Assembly: GCF_004187715.1 (NCBI RefSeq)
Contig: NZ_QZWF01000004.1
Coordinates: 248,001 to 312,000, forward strand
Length of the DNA: 64,000 nt
DNA from: Streptomyces sp. F001
GTDB taxonomy: Bacteria; Actinomycetota; Actinomycetes; Streptomycetales; Streptomycetaceae
Direction of reading: 5' to 3'
In this document: one piece after another, positions 29,539-36,566 of the stretch
Position numbering within the stretch: the first letter of the stretch is position 1
Layout of the letters: each line of letters opens with the position of its first letter
Position numbers and translations under genes: made by a program
Notes under the pieces: model-generated
The model's input: only the letters and a program-made list of their open reading frames with translations
Told to the model about the DNA's origin: nothing
The model's database searches: none

Positions 29539-29898
29539 TCAGTCCCATTCCAGGCCGCCGCGCCGCCACACGTACGCGTACGCGACGAAGACGGTGAGCA
29601 CGAAGAGCAGCATCTCCACGAGCCCGAACACCCCCAGGGCGTCGAACGTGACGGCCCAGGGGTAGAGGAAGACGATCTCGATGTCGAAGACGATGAAGAG
29701 CATCGCCGTCAGGTAGTACTTGATGGGGAAGCGCCCGCCACCGGCCGGCGTGGGGGTCGGCTCGATACCGCACTCATAGGCCTCGAGCTTGGCCCGGTTG
29801 TACCGCTTCGGACCGATCAGCGTGGCCATGACCACGGAGAAGATCGCAAAGCCTGCCCCGAGGGCTCCCAGTACGAGGATGGGCGCATACGCGTTCAC
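29539..29898 (-). CDS. nuoA: NADH-quinone oxidoreductase subunit A
   Basis: A 119-residue, three-helix membrane subunit and the first gene of the operon. YECGIEPTPTPAGGGRFPIK near 41-60 is the quinone-channel loop and FIVFDIEIVFLYPWA near 69-83 carries the membrane acids. It starts with GTG at 29898 after GAGGAGCGAGGAGCG. A Rex-like operator lies about 110 bp upstream. Confidence 0.95.
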   Translation of the reverse strand: MNAYAPILVLGALGAGFAIFSVVMATLIGPKRYNRAKLEAYECGIEPTPTPAGGGRFPIKYYLTAMLFIVFDIEIVFLYPWAVTFDALGVFGLVEMLLFVLTVFVAYAYVWRRGGLEWD

Positions 29899-30007
29899 CG
29901 CTCCTCGCTCCTCTCAGTCGGCACTGACTGCTGGCGGTTTGCATCAGGCTTCACACCTGCCTCACCGGCCCCACGACCCCCGCTCGTCCCGGCGAAGATC
30001 GAGAACA

Positions 30008-30023
30008 TGTGAAGCAGGTCACA
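30008..30023. promoter_or_regulatory. Rex-like redox operator upstream of nuo
   Basis: TGTGAAGCAGGTCACA matches TGTGAA(N)4TTCACA with one mismatch. Rex senses the NADH/NAD ratio and is reported to control nuo in S. coelicolor. The same bases also fit the Crp pattern GTG(N)6GNCAC, so the binder should be tested. Confidence 0.65.
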
Positions 30024-30388
30024 AGCCCAACTGCCTCGCATCTTATGCCCGCCGCTCTGTGATCTGCGACACGGGGTATTCCACAAGCTTTGTGATCTCC
30101 ACCACCTGATGAAGGATCATGAAGTCGGATGAGCGGCGATCTTCGCACATGAAGCGTTCAAGTGATCACCAGACGTGACATTTCTGCTCGTCGGCGCAGC
30201 TCGGAGGGGTCGTCTCAATATCAAGAGACTTCCGCTGCATGCAAATTGGCGAGGGACCTCGCGTCCTGATAGTGGGCGGCTTTCACACATCAGAGCGAGG
30301 AGGGTGCCGCGATGTGGACGCGTGCACGCGTTCACGAGCGCCGCGGGCGGATGTGCGCGGCAGACGCCGTGGCCGCGGTGACCGTTCC

Positions 30389-30402
30389 GTGACCTCCGTC
30401 AC
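30389..30402 (+). promoter_or_regulatory. Crp-like site upstream of the NlpC/P60 gene
   Basis: GTGACCTCCGTCAC fits GTG(N)6GNCAC exactly and is also nearly palindromic. It lies about 240 bp before the hydrolase start. Crp control of muralytic genes is known in Streptomyces; binding here is inferred. Confidence 0.45.
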
Positions 30403-30642
30403 ATTCATGAGAGGCACCCAAGAAGGAGGCTTGGCCAACCACCCCAACGAGTGGTAGGCGGGGGGCAATTCGGACCAAACGAAGAAAGCCCATGATCACA
30501 GGCTTGATGGGCTGCGTCCGCAATGTCCGTTACGGCGTCAATAAGGAACTGGGCCCCAGAGATTCGGGGTGCCGGTTGAACAACTGTGGCGCACCACACG
30601 TTTCTTGAAGGTATGGAGGAGCCCCTGATACCGGTTGTTCCC

Positions 30643-31455
30643 ATGTCCCACACCGCTCACATACGAAGCCACCGAAAACCCCGCCCGCGCAGCGCCTCGA
30701 CGCTCGCGATGCGGGCCGGAGTTGCCGGTGGCATCCTCAGCACCGTGGCAGTGGCGGGTGCGTCGGCTTCGGCGAATGCCGCCGAGCCGGTGACGCAGAC
30801 GCTCGAACTGCCCACCCTGACGGCCGACCTGTCGGTCCAGGTCGCCCAGTCCGCGGACGTCACACAGCAGGCGGCCGCGAACTACGAGCTGCAGGCCGAG
30901 CGTGACGCGGCCGCCGCCCAGGCCGCCAAGGAGGCCAAGGCCGACCTCGCGGAGGCCAAGAAGAAGGCCGAGGCCCGCAAGAAGGCCGCGGAGGAGGCAC
31001 GGCAGGCCGCCGCCGAGCGTGCCGCGCGCGACGCCGAGCGGGCCACCCTCTCCACGACAGCCGAAACCGCCACGTCCACGACGGCGTCCGCGCCGGCCAG
31101 CGGCAGCGTGGCGACGGTCATCTCCTTCCTCCAGGCACAGGTGGGCGACGCCTACGTCATGGGCGCCACCGGCCCCAACGCCTGGGACTGCTCCAGCCTC
31201 GTCCAGGCCGCCTTCAAGCAGGTCGGCGTGGACCTCCCCCGCGTGTCGCAGGACCAGTCGACGGTGGGCACCGACATCCCCCTGTCCGACATCCAGGTCG
31301 GCGACATCCTGTACTGGGGCGGCAAGGGTTCGGCGTACCACACGGGTGTGTACATCGGGAACGGCCAGTACCTGGACGCGGCCAACCCCTCCAAGGGCGT
31401 CGTCATCCAGGACCTCTCCGGCTACCCCGCGTCGGGCGCGGTGCGCGTGCTCTGA
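30643..31455 (+). CDS. Secreted NlpC/P60 peptidoglycan endopeptidase
   Basis: A 270-residue exported cell-wall hydrolase. The signal peptide is arginine-rich (8-24) with core AGVAGGILSTVAVAGASAS (about 25-43). Residues 82-132 form an alanine/lysine/glutamate coiled coil, followed by a threonine/serine linker and the NlpC/P60 domain (about 155-270). Catalytic cysteine is C183 (NAWDCSSLV) and histidine H233 (AYHTGVYIG). It should cut the D-gamma-Glu-meso-DAP stem peptide. ATG 30643 lacks a clear ribosome site; starts at 30613 or a GTG at 30586 are possible but would bury the signal. A strong terminator follows. Confidence 0.85.
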   Translation: MSHTAHIRSHRKPRPRSASTLAMRAGVAGGILSTVAVAGASASANAAEPVTQTLELPTLTADLSVQVAQSADVTQQAAANYELQAERDAAAAQAAKEAKADLAEAKKKAEARKKAAEEARQAAAERAARDAERATLSTTAETATSTTASAPASGSVATVISFLQAQVGDAYVMGATGPNAWDCSSLVQAAFKQVGVDLPRVSQDQSTVGTDIPLSDIQVGDILYWGGKGSAYHTGVYIGNGQYLDAANPSKGVVIQDLSGYPASGAVRVL

Positions 31456-31473
31456 CGCAGGGCAGATCGACGT

Positions 31474-31514
31474 ACGGAAGGGCCGCAGCCGCTCGGGGGC
31501 TGCGGCCCTTCCGT
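31474..31514 (+). terminator. Strong hairpin terminator after the NlpC/P60 gene
   Basis: A perfect 17-bp stem pairs 31474-31490 (ACGGAAGGGCCGCAGCC) with 31498-31514 across a 7-nt loop, 18 bp after the hydrolase stop. Confidence 0.88.
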
Positions 31515-31745
31515 CTGCGCGCGGGGACGGCGACGCGCTTGCCGGGACCCGGCGGCGACCGCGCGGCCGGCGGCTCCTGATACGAGGGCCGCTCCCCTGC
31601 GGGCGTGACCGGTCTGCTCCTGAGGCTGCTGTGAGTGTTCTGCCGTCATGAGTGCGGGAGGGTAGGAACGGGCGGCAACGGCCGGAAGGCCGATTCCCGG
31701 CCGCCTGCAGCACCCCACCAACACCGGTCAGAAGGAGAGACAGCG

Positions 31746-32372
31746 ATGCCAAGTGTCTTCGTGCAGGGACGGCCCGTCGACTCGTACCCCCCGCTCGCGC
31801 CCGAGGCCCGGCGCGGCAAGGTGCGGCGGATCACCGAGGTCGGTGAGGAGGTCCTGCACAAGCCGTGCCGGGACGTCACCGAGTTCGGGCCGGATCTCGC
31901 CGCGCTCATCGACGACATGTTCCTGACCATGTACATCGCCGACGGGGCGGGACTCGCGGCGAACCAAGTCGGGGTCGATGTGCGTCTGTTCGTGTACGAC
32001 TGTCCGGACGACGACGGCGTCCGACATGTCGGACACATCGTCAACCCCGTGCTGGAACCGCTCGACCCGGCCGGGCGACGGCTGCTCGACGAGGGCGAGG
32101 GATGTCTGTCGGTGCCGGGCGCGGTGATGGACGTACCGCGTCCGGACCGGGCCGTCGTCCGCGGGTACGACCAGGAGGGCCGGCCGCTGGTGATCGAGGG
32201 GACCGGGTACTTCGCCCGGTGCCTCACGCACGAGACCGACCACGTCAACGGGCACGTGTACCTGGACCGGCTCTCCAGCCGGGAGCGGAAAGAGGCGCTC
32301 CGGCAGGTGGCGGCCCGGCGGGAGGAGGTGTTCGCCCGCCGGGCCGCGAAGGCAGCCGCGTTGAGCGGCTGA
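31746..32372 (+). CDS. def: Peptide deformylase
   Basis: A 208-residue metalloenzyme that removes the N-formyl group from new proteins. All three motifs are present: GAGLAANQ at 67-74, EGCLS at 118-122 (metal cysteine C120) and HETDH at 162-166 (two metal histidines and the catalytic glutamate). GAAGGAGA at 31730-31738 supports ATG 31746. Streptomyces usually carry several def genes, so this may be one of a set. It stops one base before the end of the convergent reductase gene. Confidence 0.93.
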   Translation: MPSVFVQGRPVDSYPPLAPEARRGKVRRITEVGEEVLHKPCRDVTEFGPDLAALIDDMFLTMYIADGAGLAANQVGVDVRLFVYDCPDDDGVRHVGHIVNPVLEPLDPAGRRLLDEGEGCLSVPGAVMDVPRPDRAVVRGYDQEGRPLVIEGTGYFARCLTHETDHVNGHVYLDRLSSRERKEALRQVAARREEVFARRAAKAAALSG

Positions 32373-33692
32373 TCAGGCCTTCGGAGCGACCTTGCTCAGC
32401 CCGTTGATGATCCGGTCCATCGCGTCGCCGCCCGTCGGGTCGGTGAGGTTGGCGAGGAGCTTCAGGGTGAACCTCATGAGCATGGGGTGGGTGAGGCCGC
32501 GCTGGGCCGCGATCTTCATGACCTTCGGGTTGCCGATGAGCTTCACGAAGGCGCGGCCGAGGGTGTAGTAGCCGCCGTAGGTGTCCTTGAGCACGCGCGG
32601 GTAGCGCTGGAGCGCGGCCTCCCGCTGGGCCGGCGTGGCCCGCGCGTGCGCCTGGACGATGACGTCGGCGGCGATCTGACCGGACTCCATGGCGTAGGCG
32701 ATGCCCTCGCCGTTGAAGGGGTTCACCAGGCCGCCGGCGTCGCCGACCAGCAGCAGCCCCTTGGTGTAGTGGGGCTGGCGGTTGAAGGCCATCGGCAGCG
32801 CCGCCCCGCGGATGGGTCCGGTCATGTTGTCGGGCGTGTAGCCCCATTCCTCGGGCATGGACGCGCACCACGCTTTCAGCACCTCCCGCCAGTCCAGCTC
32901 CTTGAAGGAGTCGGAGGTGTTCAACACTCCGAGGCCCACATTGGACGTGCCGTCGCCCATGCCGAAGATCCAGCCGTAGCCGGGGAGCAGCCGGTCCTCG
33001 CCGGGGCCGCGGCGGTCCCACAGCTCCAGCCAGGACTCCAGGTAGTCGTCCTCGTGGCGCGGGGAGGTGAAGTACGTACGGACCGCGACGCCCATCGGCC
33101 GGTCCTCGCGGCGGTGCAGGCCCATCGCGAGGGAGAGGCGGGTGGAGTTGCCGTCGGCGGCCACCACGAGCGGCGCGTGGAAGGTGACCTCGCGCTTCTC
33201 CTCACCGAGCTTGGCGTGCACGCCAGTGATGCGGCCGGTGCGGTCGTCGATGACCGGGGCGCCGACGTTGCAGCGCTCGTACAGCCGCGCCCCCGCCTTC
33301 TGGGCCTGCCGGGCGAGCTGCTCGTCGAAGTCGTCACGCTTGCGCACCAGGCCGTAGTCGGGGAAGGAGGCGAGATCCGGCCAGTCCAGCTGCAGCCGCA
33401 CGCCCCCGCCGATGATCCTGAGCCCCTTGTTGCGCAGCCAGCCGGCTTCCTCGGAGATGTCGATGCCCATCGCCACCAGCTGCTTGGTGGCGCGTGGGGT
33501 GAGGCCGTCGCCGCAGACCTTCTCCCGCGGGAACTCGGTCTTCTCCAGGAGCAGTACGTCGAGTCCGGCCTTGGCGAGGTGGTACGCCGTCGTGGAGCCG
33601 GCCGGTCCCGCGCCCACGACGATCACATCGGCGGTGTTCTCGGAGAAGGGCTCGGAGACGGGCTGGGAGTGGGGCTCGGTCACGGCGGTCAC
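32373..33692 (-). CDS. Geranylgeranyl-reductase-family FAD enzyme, MenJ-like
   Basis: A 439-residue FAD-dependent reductase. The dinucleotide loop is VIVVGAGPAGSTTAYHLAKA at about 24-43, KVCGDGLTPRA near 58-68 is family-specific, and the second FAD motif is LLVGDAGGLVNPFNGEGI near 308-325. In mycobacteria the homologue MenJ (Rv0561c) saturates one isoprene unit of menaquinone and lies beside menG and a polyprenyl synthase gene. All three occur in this window, which supports menaquinone hydrogenation (MK-9 with added hydrogens is typical of Streptomyces). Direct proof of the substrate is lacking. No membrane segment is evident. Confidence 0.82.
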   Translation of the reverse strand: MTAVTEPHSQPVSEPFSENTADVIVVGAGPAGSTTAYHLAKAGLDVLLLEKTEFPREKVCGDGLTPRATKQLVAMGIDISEEAGWLRNKGLRIIGGGVRLQLDWPDLASFPDYGLVRKRDDFDEQLARQAQKAGARLYERCNVGAPVIDDRTGRITGVHAKLGEEKREVTFHAPLVVAADGNSTRLSLAMGLHRREDRPMGVAVRTYFTSPRHEDDYLESWLELWDRRGPGEDRLLPGYGWIFGMGDGTSNVGLGVLNTSDSFKELDWREVLKAWCASMPEEWGYTPDNMTGPIRGAALPMAFNRQPHYTKGLLLVGDAGGLVNPFNGEGIAYAMESGQIAADVIVQAHARATPAQREAALQRYPRVLKDTYGGYYTLGRAFVKLIGNPKVMKIAAQRGLTHPMLMRFTLKLLANLTDPTGGDAMDRIINGLSKVAPKA

Positions 33693-33789
33693 GGCTGGAT
33701 CTCCCCAAGTTCGGAAACTGTGTGCCGACCGGCACTGGACATGGGCAGTCTATGCAGCAGAATTGATCAACCGGCTGAAGGGATACCCA

Positions 33790-34305
33790 GTGAACCGAGC
33801 TCTCCCCGTGGTACGGCTGCGTGTCCCCACCGACGAGGACGCCGTGGCGTGGCACCGGGTTTTCGACCACCCGGACGTCATGGAGTTCCACGGCGGCAAG
33901 TCCGCCGACCTGTCCGTCTACGAGGAGCTCACCGCCCGCCAGCGCAAGCACGACGCCGAGCTGGGCTTCTGTCTGTGGACGATGCTCGACGCGGAAGACC
34001 GGGTCATCGGCTTCACCGGCGCGCAGCCGTGGCCGCGGGAGTGGGGCCCGAAGGGCGAGATCGAGATCGGCTGGCGGCTGGGGCGGGAGCACTGGGGCCG
34101 GGGGTACGTCACCGCGGCCGCGCAGATGACGCTGGAGCGGGTGCGCGCGACGGGCGTGGGCAGCGTGGTGGCGATGGTCAACGCGCGCAACACCCGGTCG
34201 ATCGCGGTCACCCGGCGGCTGGGCATGCACCTCGCCGAGACCTTCACCAGCCCCGAGTCGGATCTGCTGGGGCACTGCTACCGACTCGAGCTGCAAGAGA
34301 CGTGA
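33790..34305 (+). CDS. GNAT-family N-acetyltransferase
   Basis: A 171-residue acetyltransferase of the RimJ/RimL-like group. The start is GTG 33790 (VNRALPVVRL), with GAAGGGA just upstream. The acetyl-CoA loop region EIGWRLGREHWGRGYVTAAA (about 95-114) and the alpha4 segment NARNTRSIAVTRRLGMHLAE (about 134-153) are typical. The acceptor is unknown. It is divergent from the MenJ-like gene and followed by the PASTA-like gene in the same direction. Confidence 0.85.
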   Translation: MNRALPVVRLRVPTDEDAVAWHRVFDHPDVMEFHGGKSADLSVYEELTARQRKHDAELGFCLWTMLDAEDRVIGFTGAQPWPREWGPKGEIEIGWRLGREHWGRGYVTAAAQMTLERVRATGVGSVVAMVNARNTRSIAVTRRLGMHLAETFTSPESDLLGHCYRLELQET

Positions 34306-34398
34306 CAGACTGTAACGGTCAGCTACAGAAAGCCACTTGACGCTTCCGGACCGCACCCCGGGCGGTTACCCTTCCAGTACCGCTGGGGGGTGACATCT

Positions 34399-34743
34399 GT
34401 GCGCATCACACCCAAGACGCCCGAAGTGCGCGTGCCCAAGTTCGTCGGACTGATGGCCGTGGACGCCCGCGAGACGGCCGAGACACACGGAGTGCTGCTC
34501 GCCGCGCCCGACCGGCCCGACTTCCATCTCACCGTCGTCGACTACGTCGTACGGCAGTACCCACTGCCCGGCGTCGAGGTGCCCCGCGGTGCCGTCGTCA
34601 CCGTGTGGTTCGACTTCGGCGAGGGCGGTGGCGGGGGCGGCGGTGGCGCGGGCGTCCGCGAACCGCGCCTGCCGAAGCCGCCCGGCGGCGGGCTGCAACG
34701 CGAGCTGGACGCACCCGGGGACACGTTCGAGGTGATCCGGTGA
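34399..34743 (+). CDS. Small PASTA-domain protein
   Basis: A 114-residue protein. The first 70 residues match one PASTA module (VPKFVGLMAVDARETAETHG... PLPGVEVPRGAVVTVWFD), the fold that binds muropeptides or antibiotics on Ser/Thr kinases and PBPs. There is no signal peptide or membrane helix, so it is probably cytoplasmic. A run of about ten glycines follows, then a proline-rich tail. I prefer GTG 34399, which has GGGGGG seven bases upstream, over GTG 34390. It converges with menG with 21 bp between. Confidence 0.7.
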   Translation: MRITPKTPEVRVPKFVGLMAVDARETAETHGVLLAAPDRPDFHLTVVDYVVRQYPLPGVEVPRGAVVTVWFDFGEGGGGGGGGAGVREPRLPKPPGGGLQRELDAPGDTFEVIR

Positions 34744-34764
34744 GCGCCCGCCCCGAAGGTGGCT

Positions 34765-35457
34765 TCAGGCCTTGAACCCCCGGTGCAGAGCCACCACTCC
34801 ACCCGTGAGGTTCCGCCACGCCACCCTCGACCAGCCGGCCTTGCGCAGCCGTTCGGCCAGCGCGGGCTGGTCGGGCCAGGCGCGGATGGACTCGGCGAGG
34901 TAGACGTACGCGTCCGGGTTCGACGACACCGCCCGGGCGACCGGCGGCAGCGCCCGCATCAGGTACTCGGTGTACACCTTGCGGAACGGCTCCCAGGTCG
35001 GATGCGAGAACTCGCAGATCACGACGCGCCCGCCCGGCCGGGTCACCCGGTACATCTCGCGCAGCGCGGCGTCCGTGTCCTGGACGTTGCGCAGCCCGAA
35101 GGAGATGGTGACGGCGTCGAACATGTCGTCCTTGAACGGCAGCCGCGTCGCGTCGCCCGCCGTCAGCGGCAGCCACGGGTGGCGCTGCTTGCCGACCTGG
35201 AGCATGCCGAGGGAGAAGTCGCAGGGGACGACATACGCGCCCGCGCGTGTGAAGGGCAGCGAGGAGGTGGCCGTACCGGCGGCCAGGTCCAGGACCTTCT
35301 GCGCGGGCCGGGCGTCGACCGCCTTCGCGACCTCCCTGCGCCACACCCGGTCCTGGCCGAGCGACAGCACGTCGTTCGTCAGGTCGTACCGTTCCGCGAC
35401 GTCGTCGAACATCGAGGCGACTTCGTGCGGCTGCTTGTTCAGGGATGCGCGGGTCAC
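34765..35457 (-). CDS. menG: Demethylmenaquinone methyltransferase
   Basis: A 230-residue SAM-dependent methyltransferase of the UbiE/MenG family that makes the last step of menaquinone synthesis. The SAM loop is VLDLAAGTATSS at residues 55-66, the UbiE signature is YDLTNDVLSLGQDRVWR at about 24-40, and GRVVICEFSHP and NLTGGVVALHRGFKA complete the pattern. The start is GTG 35457; its ribosome site is weak. The MenJ-like and MqnC genes lie nearby, which supports a menaquinone role since this organism group lacks ubiquinone. Confidence 0.92.
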   Translation of the reverse strand: MTRASLNKQPHEVASMFDDVAERYDLTNDVLSLGQDRVWRREVAKAVDARPAQKVLDLAAGTATSSLPFTRAGAYVVPCDFSLGMLQVGKQRHPWLPLTAGDATRLPFKDDMFDAVTISFGLRNVQDTDAALREMYRVTRPGGRVVICEFSHPTWEPFRKVYTEYLMRALPPVARAVSSNPDAYVYLAESIRAWPDQPALAERLRKAGWSRVAWRNLTGGVVALHRGFKA

Positions 35458-35480
35458 GGGCCCATTCTTGCAGCCTGCGT

Positions 35481-36566
35481 TCACGGGAGGAGTCTGGGCT
35501 TCCGCCGCGCCGCCACGTCCTCCACCCACCCGCACAGCAGCACGAAGCCGGCGATCAGCACCCATCCCACGCCGAACAGGAACCACTGGCTCTCCAGCGG
35601 CAGGTACACCTCGAACGCGGGCACCTTCCAGAGCTGGTCGATCAGCGGGACGGCGAGGATCAGCGCGATCTGGTGCCACAGGTAGACGGTCACCGCGCGC
35701 GCGTTGAAGACCGTCACGATCCGGTCGAGCCGTCTGAAGCCGGCGAGCCCCTCGAAGTCGATCCGACAGCGGGACTTCGCCCACATCAGCAGCGTCACGA
35801 ATCCCGCCGACCAGAAGGCCTGCGCGAGCGGGATCTCGTCCAGGTCGTAGGTGCCGTAGTCGGCCTGGTGCGCGACGGCGTACCAGCCGCCGTAGCCGAG
35901 CGCGGCGAGCGACAGGACGACCACCACGGCCGGTTTCAGCTGCTGCAGGACGCCGTCTCGGTGCGCGAAGCCGAGGAGCCAGCAGAAGAGGTACGTCGCC
36001 AGGTCGATGAGCGCGCTGCCGAGCCGGTCGCCGGGCGACTGCCACGCGAACTCGAACACCACGACGGGGACGAGGGACAGCAGCAGCACGGGGAGCGGCG
36101 CGAGCCGGAAGACCCGCAGCAGGAGCGGTGAGAGGAGGACGAACCACAGGTACGTGCGTAGGTACCAGAGGATCTCGTACGCCTGCATGCCCCACGCGTT
36201 GCCCGGCGGGTCGCCGAGCGGGACGATCCAGTAGACGATCCGCCACCCCGGCATCCAGTCGTGGACCAGCATGGCGGCGACCACGAAGAAGCCCCAGAAC
36301 CAGAAGGGCGGGAGCAGTCTTCGGATCCGGCTCTTGACGACCACCAGGGCCGGGCGCTCCAGGGACTTCGCCATCAGGGTGCCGGCCAGGGCGAACATGA
36401 TCCCCATGGAGGGGAAGACCATGCCCGCCCAGGGCCAGCCGAAGGCGTGGTAGGTGACGACGCGGATGAGGGCGGCGGCCCGGAGGGTGTCGAAGTAGCG
36501 GTCCCTGGCCCCGCTGCCCACCGCCGGGCCGGCCGGCCGCACAGCCCCCTTGCTGTGCGCCCCCAT
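35481..36566 (-). CDS. Membrane acyltransferase (acyltransferase-3 family)
   Basis: A 361-residue integral membrane protein of the OafA/acyltransferase-3 type. It has about ten hydrophobic segments and starts with YFDTLRAAALIRVVTYHAFG (about 23-42), where the catalytic histidine of the R-x10-H pattern sits. ATG 36566 overlaps the stop of the synthase gene, so it likely O-acylates the polymer made by that enzyme. Acyl donor and sugar are inferred only from the operon. It ends 24 bp before menG but belongs to the polysaccharide group. Confidence 0.8.
   Translation of the reverse strand: MGAHSKGAVRPAGPAVGSGARDRYFDTLRAAALIRVVTYHAFGWPWAGMVFPSMGIMFALAGTLMAKSLERPALVVVKSRIRRLLPPFWFWGFFVVAAMLVHDWMPGWRIVYWIVPLGDPPGNAWGMQAYEILWYLRTYLWFVLLSPLLLRVFRLAPLPVLLLSLVPVVVFEFAWQSPGDRLGSALIDLATYLFCWLLGFAHRDGVLQQLKPAVVVVLSLAALGYGGWYAVAHQADYGTYDLDEIPLAQAFWSAGFVTLLMWAKSRCRIDFEGLAGFRRLDRIVTVFNARAVTVYLWHQIALILAVPLIDQLWKVPAFEVYLPLESQWFLFGVGWVLIAGFVLLCGWVEDVAARRKPRLLP

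Larger units (their letters stand above)
29899..30642. other. 744-bp divergent region between nuoA and the NlpC/P60 gene
   Basis: No long gene is supported. It holds the nuo promoter side (Rex-like site at 30008-30023; a CACAAGCTTTGTG palindrome at 30082-30094) and the long leader of the NlpC/P60 gene. The leader has a Crp-like site (30389-30402), a 16-codon reading frame (ATG 30407 to TAG 30457, peptide MRGTQEGGLANHPNEW), a CCAAG/CTTGG stem with AAGGAGG in its loop (30418-30434) and an AGCCCAT/ATGGGCT hairpin (30487-30513). Confidence 0.55.

Noticed and set aside
30507..30606. A second short frame (MGCVRNVRYGVN...) before the NlpC/P60 gene
   Set aside because: It has no ribosome site and lies on top of the hairpin, so it was left out.
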